From Taibaiella sp. (GTDB lineage: Bacteria; Bacteroidota; Bacteroidia; Chitinophagales; Chitinophagaceae): a stretch of 6,093 nt of DNA. Where the stretch lies: positions 1 to 6,093 of the forward strand of contig JACFNS010000163.1 of the NCBI GenBank assembly GCA_019454705.1, read 5' to 3'. This document shows, piece by piece, positions 1-6,093 of the stretch. A program made the position numbers and the translations under genes. The notes beneath the pieces were generated by a model, which was not told the origin of the DNA, searched no databases, and worked only from the letters and a program-made list of their open reading frames with translations. Numbering within the stretch: position 1 is the first letter of the stretch; each line of letters begins with the position of its first letter.

Positions 1-1093
1 AACGTACGTCTGCTACAGGTATATTGTATTGTTTAGCCAGCATGTATATAATGTCGTTGTAACCCGCAGTAGCATTGCGTATGTTCTGTATTTCATCGAG
101 GGTAATAACCCATACAGCGGGCATAGGCACTTCCCAACCCCAACCCGCACAGGTGATGGAATCGTGCGGAACGTCCATACGTACCAGCTCACCTTCCCTC
201 AGTTGCCTGTAGCCATTGGGTGCAGACTTATCTTCGATGAGGTAATAGTTCATACCAACATCAAAATGCACCTGCGTATTATTGTACTTAAGGTTTAGCC
301 TGTTTGCATCACGCAGGCTCAGTTCCATGCTCTTTGCAGGCAGCGCCCAGAAATAAGGCATTAACAGCACATCGGGTATCGTGAGTACCACACCTTTAGC
401 GCCGTTACGTGTTACGGTATTCAATACACTATCATATGCATTGCGAAACTGTGCATGAGAAGTGAGGAGATTCCTGTTGTTGGCAGATGGAGCTGTTTCA
501 CCGCCTGCAGCAGCATAATTCAGCACATCTTCTACTCCCAGCCACAATGTAAAGAAAGTATGTTCGGGCAGCAGCAATTCATCAACAGGCCTGGCTGTTG
601 CCGGCTTGTTGAACATCCTGCGCGCATATCGATTAGTATTAGCAAAACCTGCTGTGATATAATCAGAAACCTTCGTTTCAGGTATAGCCATGTTGCCGAA
701 TGGCCCCTGGCTATAAATATTCAGGTGTGCACCGGCTGTGTCCAGCGCTCCCCTAAAAGCAACTATAGTTTTGTAAGGCAGTGTATCACATGGCCCTTGC
801 GCCATATCCTGCATCAGCTTGCCCAGCGGCCAGCCATGCTCGCCGGGTATCCATGGCTGCTTAAACTCACCACCACCTACTGTGCGAAATTGCTCTGCCA
901 GCATCTGAGGGTAAGAGTTTTCCTGTCCTTCCCTGTACAAGCTGCGGTTCATTATACCGGCAGTATGCGAGCTGCCTACAGCCATATAACGGGAGAAATC
1001 AGCATCGCCCCTTTCCGGTGCTTTGGGCTCAATATTCGGCTTACAAGCTGCGAATCCGCAAACTATTGCACCAAGTATATATAACTTCTTCAT
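1..1093 (-). CDS. SGNH/GDSL-like lipoprotein, 3' end cut by window edge
   Basis: The reading frame is open for 364 codons from the ATG at 1093 to the window edge; the C-terminus is missing. The N-terminus (MKKLYILGAIVCGFAACKP) is a lipoprotein signal with a lipobox-like FAAC and Cys17 as the lipidation site, so the protein is probably anchored in an envelope membrane. The next part, YMAVGSSHTAG (residues 37-47) followed by GQENSYPQMLAEQF (56-69), matches block I of Bacteroidota SGNH hydrolases, usually G-D/N-S-L; the candidate nucleophile is Ser42. Block III is LWLGVEDVLNYA (183-194), where the family normally has GxND, so the oxyanion Asn is replaced by Glu188. The segment from about 328 to 364 (WVITLDEIQNI... 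then PVADVR) resembles the region just before the C-terminal DxxH block, which lies outside the window. The gene starts 27 bp after the OmpP1/FadL gene, so the two are probably co-transcribed. Esterase or lipase activity is a family inference and is doubtful given the substitutions. Confidence 0.8.
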   Translation of the reverse strand, partial: MKKLYILGAIVCGFAACKPNIEPKAPERGDADFSRYMAVGSSHTAGIMNRSLYREGQENSYPQMLAEQFRTVGGGEFKQPWIPGEHGWPLGKLMQDMAQGPCDTLPYKTIVAFRGALDTAGAHLNIYSQGPFGNMAIPETKVSDYITAGFANTNRYARRMFNKPATARPVDELLLPEHTFFTLWLGVEDVLNYAAAGGETAPSANNRNLLTSHAQFRNAYDSVLNTVTRNGAKGVVLTIPDVLLMPYFWALPAKSMELSLRDANRLNLKYNNTQVHFDVGMNYYLIEDKSAPNGYRQLREGELVRMDVPHDSITCAGWGWEVPMPAVWVITLDEIQNIRNATAGYNDIIYMLAKQYNIPVADVR

Positions 1094-1120
1094 TTCAGTT
1101 CTTTTCGTTTTTGACGTTTT

Positions 1121-2359
1121 TTAGTTGAAATCGTATGAGATAGCCAGGCCGGGATTTATCCATTTAGTATGGTATTTCCCTTTGAAACCATGCTCAGTAC
1201 TCTTGCCTGTACGCACTTCATAAAACCTGTACTCCAGCGCACCTATCAATGATATGCGTTTAGACAGTTTCCACGACAATCCTCCCGTAGCCAGGAAGTG
1301 TACTGCATCGGGCATAGAGGGGTTCAGGTATCCCTCGCGCACCGGCGATGGTACATAAGCAGTACCCAGCATAGCCGACCAGCGCTCGTTGCGGAAATTG
1401 AACTTAGCGCCTGCGCGCAGTGTAACAGAATTCCTGTACCTGCGTGCAGAAGATTCGTCCTGCAGCATATCCGTATTATTATCAAAATCGAACTTCATGC
1501 TGTCGTTGGCTGCCCAGCCTGTGTAGTTGGCTTCCAGTTGCAGCGTTACCCACTCACTAACATCCCAGCCGGCACCTACCGTCAGCACCTGCGGCATAGG
1601 CAGTGTCGATTCGAAAGATGTATTGAGGTAAGAGTTAGCAATATAAGTAGGTATGTTAGCAAACCTTGCATATCCGTTCCTGATTTTCATATTCACCTGT
1701 GAGCGGTAGGTAATGCCGAAATGTACGTTCTCGGCTGCACGGATGTGTAAGCCCAGGTTGAAACCTACACCCGATGCACGACCTGTTAACTCTCGTGTAG
1801 CCTCTTGTCCATTCGCATTGATTACAGGCATGGTATTAGTCTGCTCAAAATTGCCGATGCCATATACAAAACCCGCTCCTACAGATATTTCATCCGTTAC
1901 CTGGAAAGCAAGTGTAGGCTGAAAGAAGGTAGTATTAAGGCGCATCTCCTGTACGATATTACGTCCTGTCCAATCGTTGCCCCAGTTGATACCTGTGCCG
2001 AAAGGGGTATAAATGCCCAAGCCTGCTGTAAACCTTGATTTGTAACCTACAGGAGTAGCTAAATACACATTGTATGGGGTGAATACCTGCTCTTCAGCAT
2101 CGCGTATGCCGGTGCCTGTAGGCGCTGATATATAGCGTGTACGGGGCATTACAGCATTCATACTGGCGTATACCTGGGGGTTCTCCATAGCAGATAATGC
2201 GCCGGGATTGTAAAAAACAGAGGATGCATCCCAGGGAATGGCCGCGCCGGAACCGCCCATTGCCAGTTGCCTCATGCCCTGCATATTCAACTGGTATGCC
2301 TGGCCGAATGCCATAGATGAGCACAGCAATGAACCGATGAGCAGAAAACGTTTCTTCAT
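1121..2359 (-). CDS. OmpP1/FadL-family outer-membrane transport protein
   Basis: This complete 412-residue protein has a signal peptide (MKKRFLLIGSLLCSSMAFG, predicted cut before Gln20). Mature sequence then follows with the hallmarks of the OmpP1/FadL/TodX family: a Gly-rich hatch-like segment MGGSGAAIPWDASSVFYNPG (34-53) containing the NPA-like motif NPG, and LGIYTPFGTGINW (114-126), equivalent to the conserved TPFG stretch. The rest alternates polar and hydrophobic residues in many short beta strands, and the chain ends in YDFN with an aromatic residue near the C-terminus, as in outer-membrane barrels. Length is within the usual 400-450 residue range. Family members move long-chain fatty acids or other hydrophobic compounds across the outer membrane; the substrate here cannot be read from sequence. 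It is followed after 27 bp by an SGNH-like lipoprotein gene, a pairing that recurs in Bacteroidota and suggests lipid or ester handling. A 17-bp dyad lies 46 bp upstream of the start codon. Confidence 0.88.
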   Translation of the reverse strand: MKKRFLLIGSLLCSSMAFGQAYQLNMQGMRQLAMGGSGAAIPWDASSVFYNPGALSAMENPQVYASMNAVMPRTRYISAPTGTGIRDAEEQVFTPYNVYLATPVGYKSRFTAGLGIYTPFGTGINWGNDWTGRNIVQEMRLNTTFFQPTLAFQVTDEISVGAGFVYGIGNFEQTNTMPVINANGQEATRELTGRASGVGFNLGLHIRAAENVHFGITYRSQVNMKIRNGYARFANIPTYIANSYLNTSFESTLPMPQVLTVGAGWDVSEWVTLQLEANYTGWAANDSMKFDFDNNTDMLQDESSARRYRNSVTLRAGAKFNFRNERWSAMLGTAYVPSPVREGYLNPSMPDAVHFLATGGLSWKLSKRISLIGALEYRFYEVRTGKSTEHGFKGKYHTKWINPGLAISYDFN

Positions 2360-2404
2360 AAAGTGTTTTTTGTATTGATCTTTAGTTGGCAGTTACGCCT
2401 TTAG

Positions 2405-2421
2405 CATACCATTATGGTATG
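2405..2421. promoter_or_regulatory. 17-bp inverted repeat, candidate operator upstream of OmpP1/FadL gene
   Basis: Perfect 8-bp arms CATACCAT and ATGGTATG flank a single central T. The one-base spacer and the lack of a T tract rule out a terminator and fit a dimeric DNA-binding protein. The site lies in the 143-bp gap between comF and the porin gene. On the minus strand, AAATTTTG (2433 to 2426) differs by one base from the Bacteroidota -7 consensus TAnnTTTG and would place the transcription start at or inside the dyad, a position suited to repression; I see no good -33 TTG at the right spacing, so this promoter is weakly supported. The regulator is unknown. Confidence 0.4.
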
Positions 2422-2502
2422 TACTCAAAATTTGCCTTTAAATTAGTTTTATTACTGCTAAAATGCAATAAGATACGTAGAATTGAAAATAATAATTATC
2501 CG

Positions 2503-3192
2503 TTACACCGCAATACCTATTGTAGCAATACTTAGCTTCACCCCCTGAACAGCCAGTAAGGACAGGGCGCATGCCTCTAAAGTAGCGCCGGTCGTCAACA
2601 CATCATCAATTAGCAATATGTGTTTGCCGTTGATTGTAGCTGTGTCCGTCACCTCAAAAGCGCCCTGCATATTTTCCATCCTTTCCTCGCGTGTTTTCTG
2701 TGTCTGTGTTTCGGTAAAACGGGTGCGTTTTACGACATGGGGAAATACAGGTATTTTCAACACCTCACCCATTGCTTCGGCAATCACGGTGGCCTGGTTG
2801 AAGCCACGGATTGCTTCTTTCTTTGGGTGGAGGGGTACGGGTACAATGGCATCTACACCTGCCGCCCAGCCCACCTGTAGCAGGTCGTAGCCCAATTGTA
2901 TACCCAGGTAGGCGCCTACATCTTTCCTGTCTTCGTATTTCAGCTTGTGCAGCAGGTGTTGCAGCAGGCCATCAGCCGTAAAATATGCCAGGGACGTGGC
3001 TTTCTCCACCTTTACCCTGCCGGCAAAGCGCATGAAAGTTTCGTTTTCTTGTATATGGTGGTAAGCGGTGCGGGGTAAATTATATATATTGCAATTGAGG
3101 CAAAGCACTTCTTCTTCCTGCAACAGAGGTTTGCTACAACCCTCGCAGAGGCGGGGGTAAAAGAGATGGGTGAGGCCGGAAGTTAGGTTCAT
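2503..3192 (-). CDS. comF: ComF family protein (phosphoribosyltransferase-like competence protein)
   Basis: The 229-residue protein has the full ComF layout at the usual length. An N-terminal zinc-binding motif has C16xxC19 and C31xxC34. LKYEDRKDVGAYLG (84-97) is the conserved segment after the zinc domain. VPVPLHPKKEAIRGFNQA (117-134) is the family signature, and ILLIDDVLTTGATLEAC (192-208) is the PRPP-binding loop of type I phosphoribosyltransferases. ComF is needed for natural transformation in several bacteria, where it is thought to act in the cytoplasm on incoming single-stranded DNA; its enzymatic reaction is not settled. The start ATG overlaps the stop of the upstream small gene in an ATGA arrangement, which suggests translational coupling within a radA-small gene-comF operon. 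It ends in TAA, and no clear intrinsic terminator follows before the porin gene, so read-through is possible. Confidence 0.92.
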   Translation of the reverse strand: MNLTSGLTHLFYPRLCEGCSKPLLQEEEVLCLNCNIYNLPRTAYHHIQENETFMRFAGRVKVEKATSLAYFTADGLLQHLLHKLKYEDRKDVGAYLGIQLGYDLLQVGWAAGVDAIVPVPLHPKKEAIRGFNQATVIAEAMGEVLKIPVFPHVVKRTRFTETQTQKTREERMENMQGAFEVTDTATINGKHILLIDDVLTTGATLEACALSLLAVQGVKLSIATIGIAV

Positions 3193-3614
3193 TGTTCGTA
3201 ATCTATCAGTTCCCTAAAATTTTGAATGATCTGGCCAATGGAACCTGCGTCAATTTCAAAACCTATCTCAATATTAAAATGTCCGAAACCATAGCCCTCT
3301 CGATCGTCCTTATATAGTTTTAGTAATATTTCTAGGTGTCCGCGTTCATCTTTACTATAAATCACCAGTTCCATATCGCGAGGCCCCATGCTTCTCAAAA
3401 CGGCCTCCCCTTTACGCGTGTCGTCCAGCTTTTTCAGTTGTTCAATAAAACTTTCTACCTCATGGTTCTCTATCCATATCCACTCTTTATTTTTAAAGCT
3501 AAGGTTTGCAGCAGACATTATAGTTACGTCAACACAAACACTTGGGTATTCCATGGAGAAGTTAACCCTCTCTAGGTTGACCCAATATGTATTATTTTCG
3601 TTGGATATCCTCAT
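3189..3614 (-). CDS. small WapI-like immunity-family protein (tentative)
   Basis: This is a 141-residue cytosolic protein with no signal peptide or membrane segment. The ATG at 3614 is preferred over the upstream ATG at 3641. It begins 4 bp after the radA stop, whereas the longer form would overlap radA by 23 bp and add a Cys-rich MCTRCCFRN tail that looks like read-through of radA codons. The layout is beta-rich: strands near 10-33, WIWIENHEVESFIEQLKKL (45-63), GEAVLRSMGPRDMELVIYS (69-87), GHLEILLKL (92-100) and a closing IGFEIDAGSIGQIIQNFREL (117-136). The order of these blocks, especially GEAxLxSMxP followed later by GHxxI and FEIDxxxxxxxxxxFREL, resembles the WapI-type immunity proteins of polymorphic toxin systems; this is recognition by eye, not a search. 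No toxin gene is visible. G+C by hand count is about 39%, lower than sampled lines of radA and comF (about 45-62%). It shares an ATGA overlap with comF. Confidence 0.72.
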   Translation of the reverse strand: MRISNENNTYWVNLERVNFSMEYPSVCVDVTIMSAANLSFKNKEWIWIENHEVESFIEQLKKLDDTRKGEAVLRSMGPRDMELVIYSKDERGHLEILLKLYKDDREGYGFGHFNIEIGFEIDAGSIGQIIQNFRELIDYEQ

Positions 3615-3618
3615 GTTT

Positions 3619-4992
3619 CTAAAACAACATCTTGTACACATCCTCCACCTTGTTGGCAGTTTTTATCTCTATAGTGTAGTTCTTTACATCTAAGCCTTTT
3701 GCATTGGCTTTGGGTATGATGATGACATCCATGCCCAGTTTATCAGCCTCGGCTATGCGCTGGTCTATACGGTTGACAGCTCGTATCTCGCCGGAGAGAC
3801 CAATCTCACCCACAAAGCACATATTAGACGGCAGGGCTTTATCCTCGTAGCTGGAAAGCAGAGCACATACCACAGCCAGTTCTATCGACGGGTCTTCTAC
3901 TTTGATGCCGCCGGCTATATTTACAAATACATCTTTGGAGCCAAAATGAAAACCGCCGCGCTTTTCTAATACGGCCAGTAATAATTGTAAGCGGCGCAGG
4001 TCCATACCGCTGACTGTGCGTTGCGGCGTACCATACACAGCCTGTGTGGCCAATGCCTGCACTTCTATCATCAGGGGGCGCATACCCTCCATGGTAGAGG
4101 CTATAGCGATACCGCTTAATGGCTCGTCGTGCTGAGAGAGTAATATTTCAGAGGGATTGCTGACGGGGCGCATACCTGCACTTATCATTTCATATATCCC
4201 CAGCTCTGATGTAGAACCGAAACGGTTTTTTATCGTGCGTAATATCCTGTATGCATAATGCCTGTCGCCTTCAAACTGTAATACTGTATCTACCATATGC
4301 TCCAGTACTTTGGGCCCGGCTATCGAGCCTTCTTTGGTAATATGCCCGATGATACAAACAGGCACATTGCTTGCCTTGGCAAAACGCTGCAACTCAGCAG
4401 CACATTCGCGCACTTGTGATACACTGCCTGCGGCTGATTCTACGAAGGGCGATTCCAGTGTTTGGATAGAGTCTACCACCAGCAACTGCGGCTTCACTTT
4501 TTTCACCTCCTGGAAGATGGTGGACATATCGGTAGCGGTGAGTAAATAGAGGTTATCATTCGCTAGCCCTACCCTTTCCGCACGCATTTTTACCTGTTGC
4601 GCACTCTCCTCACCCGATACATATAATATGGATATGTTGTTCCATTGCAGTGCGCATTGCAGAAATAAAGTAGATTTTCCTATACCGGGTTCGCCTGCTA
4701 TGAGCGTAACTGAGCCAGGTACCATGCCGCCGCCCAACACCCTGTTCAGTTCGGGGTCGGGGGTAATCATACGGGTATCGGCCTGGGGGGTAATCTCGGA
4801 TAATTTATGGGCTTTGCGCAGGTCTTTGGCGGCTTCGTCCCAGTCGGCGGCCTGCCGTTGGGCTTTGTCCTCGCGTTGTATTACTTCTTCTACAAAACTG
4901 TTCCAAGCCCCGCAGGACGGGCATTTGCCGGTCCATTTGGGAGTTTCGTATCCGCATTGCTGGCAGAAAAAAGCTGACTTGATTTTGGCCAT
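3619..4992 (-). CDS. radA: DNA repair/recombination protein RadA (Sms)
   Basis: This complete 457-residue protein has all RadA domains. The N-terminal zinc finger has C10xxC13 and C24xxC27 in the typical FFCQQCGYETPKWTGKCPSC context. A RecA-like ATPase core carries Walker A GEPGIGKST (100-108), Walker B LLVVDSIQT (170-178) and the RadA-specific KNRFG motif (255-259). The C-terminal Lon-protease-like domain begins around 325 and includes VFVNIAGGIKVEDPSIELA (355-373); as in other RadA proteins the Lon catalytic Ser is not present. RadA is a hexameric helicase that drives branch migration of recombination intermediates and, in transformable species, extends RecA-made D-loops. The start ATG encodes the standard MAKIKSAFFC. 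It is the first gene of a tight group with a small immunity-like gene and comF. Its leader holds a TAnnTTTG element and a terminator-like hairpin. Confidence 0.97.
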   Translation of the reverse strand: MAKIKSAFFCQQCGYETPKWTGKCPSCGAWNSFVEEVIQREDKAQRQAADWDEAAKDLRKAHKLSEITPQADTRMITPDPELNRVLGGGMVPGSVTLIAGEPGIGKSTLFLQCALQWNNISILYVSGEESAQQVKMRAERVGLANDNLYLLTATDMSTIFQEVKKVKPQLLVVDSIQTLESPFVESAAGSVSQVRECAAELQRFAKASNVPVCIIGHITKEGSIAGPKVLEHMVDTVLQFEGDRHYAYRILRTIKNRFGSTSELGIYEMISAGMRPVSNPSEILLSQHDEPLSGIAIASTMEGMRPLMIEVQALATQAVYGTPQRTVSGMDLRRLQLLLAVLEKRGGFHFGSKDVFVNIAGGIKVEDPSIELAVVCALLSSYEDKALPSNMCFVGEIGLSGEIRAVNRIDQRIAEADKLGMDVIIIPKANAKGLDVKNYTIEIKTANKVEDVYKMLF

Positions 4993-5008
4993 GGGGCTAA
5001 GTTACTAC

Positions 5009-5045
5009 AAAAGAAAAGAGCCACCGGAAGAATCCCGCGGCTCTT
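5009..5045 (-). terminator. terminator-like hairpin with T tract in the radA leader
   Basis: Read on the minus strand, AAGAGCC (5045 to 5039) pairs perfectly with GGCTCTT (5022 to 5016). An inner CGG/CCG pairing lies inside the loop, and the second arm runs straight into a T-rich tract TTTTCTTTT (5017 to 5009). This is the form of an intrinsic terminator in the direction of radA. The T tract ends 16 nt before the radA start codon, and the candidate radA promoter lies upstream of the hairpin, so it could act as an attenuator or close a short upstream transcript. On the plus strand no T tract follows, so it is not a terminator in that direction. Confidence 0.5.
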
Positions 5046-5077
5046 ACTTACTAACCCATTAAATTCACAACTTGACA

Positions 5078-5085
5078 CAAATGTA
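5078..5085 (-). promoter_or_regulatory. candidate -7 element (TAnnTTTG) for radA operon
   Basis: The minus strand reads TACATTTG, an exact match to the Bacteroidota primary sigma -7 consensus. About 16-19 bases upstream is a T run ending in TTTAG, a weak stand-in for the -33 TTG. Transcription would start near 5070-5073, giving a leader of roughly 80 nt that includes the hairpin at 5016-5045. Confidence 0.45.
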
Positions 5086-5358
5086 ACAAGAAACGGGGTT
5101 CTAAAAAAATGGTAATTTTACACATTGTGCCACATTTTTTGATATTATAATATTTTAGTATGATTTATTTTCGGCCTATGATTTGACTATCAAGGGCTTG
5201 CGGATAAATGGCAAAATATCACATGTGTTAGGCGGTAGATAAATTCATCATACGTCAAAATAGTTTTTTTAAATTAATGTGTTTAATACTTAATATATAT
5301 TACAGCTCCGGGCTCCGTTCCTCCTAAAATACCTTTCAGAAAATGCCATCTAAAACCG

Positions 5359-5366
5359 TACTTTTG
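5359..5366 (+). promoter_or_regulatory. candidate -7 element (TAnnTTTG) for purL
   Basis: TACTTTTG matches the Bacteroidota -7 consensus exactly. The best -33 candidate is TTTC at 5334-5337, 21 bp upstream, an imperfect match to TTTG. The expected start near 5371-5374 gives a leader of about 30-35 nt, ending in an A-rich run (ACAAAAAAACATAC) rather than a Shine-Dalgarno motif, as is common in this phylum. Confidence 0.5.
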
Positions 5367-5404
5367 CACTTCTATTTTATTCTACAAAAAAACATACTGC
5401 TTAT

Positions 5405-6093
5405 ATGCAGGCAACATTAGAACAAGCGAAGCAACTTGGCCTTTTAGAAGAAGAATTTGAAAAGATAAAAGAGATTCTCGGCCGCACACCCAACTTCAAC
5501 GAGGTGGCTATGTATTCTGTAATGTGGAGCGAACATTGCAGTTATAAAAACTCTATTACTTTATTAAAAACACTACCCCGCGATGGCGAGAAACTGCTGG
5601 TAAAAGCAGGTGAAGAAAACGCGGGCCTGGTGGATATAGGTGACGGATTGGGTTGTGTATTCAAAATAGAAAGCCATAACCACCCTTCTGCTATCGAGCC
5701 CTTCCAGGGAGCGGCTACCGGTGTGGGCGGTATCCACCGCGATATATTCACCATGGGTGCCCGCCCTATTGCGGCACTCAACTCTCTGCGCTTTGGCAGG
5801 CTGGACAACCCAAAAACAAAATGGCTGCTGAAAGGTGTAGTGAAGGGAATAGGCCATTACGGCAACTGCTTTGGCGTACCTACGGTAGGTGGTGAAATAT
5901 ATTTTGACAGTTGTTACCAGACCAACCCGCTGGTGAATGCGATGAGCGTAGGTGTGGTGAAAGCCGGGCAAATGGTATCGGCTACTTCGCATGGCGAGGG
6001 TAATAGTGTATTTATAGTAGGTGCCGCTACGGGTAAAGATGGTATAGGCGGTGCGTCATTCGCGTCGGCTGACATTACTGAAGACAGCGCCAA
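5405..6093 (+). CDS. purL: phosphoribosylformylglycinamidine synthase, small-type PurL, 3' end cut by window edge
   Basis: The frame is open from the ATG at 5405 to the window edge (229 codons plus two bases). PurL makes FGAM from FGAR, ATP and glutamine-derived ammonia, the fourth step of purine synthesis. [11 protein letters not shown] (40-50) carries the conserved His44 of the active site. [20 protein letters not shown] (87-106) is the ATP/Mg-binding signature. [14 protein letters not shown] (118-131), VGGEIYFD (161-168) and [12 protein letters not shown] (210-221) follow in the order seen in Bacillus-type PurL. The SEHCSY motif lies only about 40 residues from the start, so this is the small form (about 740 residues when complete), which works with separate PurS and PurQ, and not the fused form of about 1,300 residues. 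Neither partner is in the window. It is transcribed away from radA and is the first gene after the divergent region. Confidence 0.96.
   Translation, partial: MQATLEQAKQLGLLEEEFEKIKEILGRTPNFNEVAMYSVMWSEHCSYKNSITLLKTLPRDGEKLLVKAGEENAGLVDIGDGLGCVFKIESHNHPSAIEPFQGAATGVGGIHRDIFTMGARPIAALNSLRFGRLDNPKTKWLLKGVVKGIGHYGNCFGVPTVGGEIYFDSCYQTNPLVNAMSVGVVKAGQMVSATSHGEGNSVFIVGAATGKDGIGGASFASADITEDSA

Larger units (their letters stand above)
4993..5404. other. divergent intergenic region between radA and purL
   Basis: This 412-bp AT-rich stretch separates two divergently transcribed genes and holds no convincing coding frame. It carries promoter-like elements at both ends and a hairpin next to radA. In the middle there are short dyads: ATATTATAATAT (5142-5153, a perfect palindrome in AT-rich DNA), CACA-T-TGTG (5121-5129) and CACATGTG (5220-5227). 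A direct repeat GCTCCG-G-GCTCCG lies at 5305-5317. I recognise no tRNA, riboswitch or known RNA here. Confidence 0.7.

Noticed and set aside
455..1084. Long plus-strand open frame (209 codons) opposite the SGNH lipoprotein gene
   Set aside because: The minus-strand frame has a lipoprotein signal and family motifs along its length. The plus-strand translation is rich in Cys, Ile, Arg and His with no recognisable domain, as expected of an antisense shadow.
1298..1702. Plus-strand open frame of 134 codons inside the porin gene
   Set aside because: It is fully antisense to a well-supported OmpP1/FadL gene and shows no domain or leader of its own.
2318..2359. Possible lipoprotein signal in the porin N-terminus around Cys13
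   Set aside because: The residues before the Cys (SLL) do not fit a lipobox, while AFG before Gln20 fits an ordinary signal peptidase site as expected for an outer-membrane barrel.
3615..3641. Upstream ATG at 3641 for the small immunity-like gene
   Set aside because: It would lie inside the end of radA and add a Cys-rich tail unlike the rest of the protein. The ATG at 3614 fits the spacing to radA.
4890..5078. Minus-strand 62-codon frame overlapping the radA start
   Set aside because: It is out of frame with RadA, whose N-terminus and zinc finger are clear, and it runs through the leader hairpin; it looks like chance.
5573..5992. Minus-strand open frame of 139 codons inside purL
   Set aside because: It is antisense to highly conserved PurL motifs and has no recognisable features.

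Overview
The window looks like an ordinary chromosomal stretch of a Bacteroidota bacterium, possibly from Chitinophagaceae or a relative. The support is two promoter-like elements matching the Bacteroidota -7 consensus TAnnTTTG, A-rich leaders without clear Shine-Dalgarno motifs, an OmpP1/FadL porin paired with an SGNH-type lipoprotein, and protein sequences of Bacteroidota character. The family-level placement is inference.

From 1 to 4992 all genes lie on the minus strand. In transcription order they are radA (4992 to 3619), a small WapI-like immunity-family gene (3614 to 3189), comF (3192 to 2503), an OmpP1/FadL-family outer-membrane protein (2359 to 1121) and an SGNH/GDSL-like lipoprotein (1093 running off the left edge). 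radA, the small gene and comF are packed with a 4-bp gap and a 4-bp ATGA overlap, so they probably form one operon. RadA and ComF both act on incoming DNA in transformable bacteria. The small gene between them is AT-richer (about 39% G+C by hand count) and does not obviously belong to that pathway. After comF comes a 143-bp gap holding a 17-bp dyad, then the porin/lipoprotein pair, separated by 27 bp.

The 412-bp region 4993-5404 is an AT-rich divergent intergenic region. It carries a TAnnTTTG element facing radA, a terminator-like hairpin with a T tract in the radA leader, and a TAnnTTTG element facing purL. On the plus strand, the first 229 codons of a small-type purL (de novo purine synthesis) run off the right edge.

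No mobile element, CRISPR array, tRNA or rRNA was seen, and no wholly new system is evident. The points most worth a second look are the SGNH lipoprotein with altered catalytic-block residues, the immunity-like gene between radA and comF, the hairpin before radA and the dyad before the porin gene.
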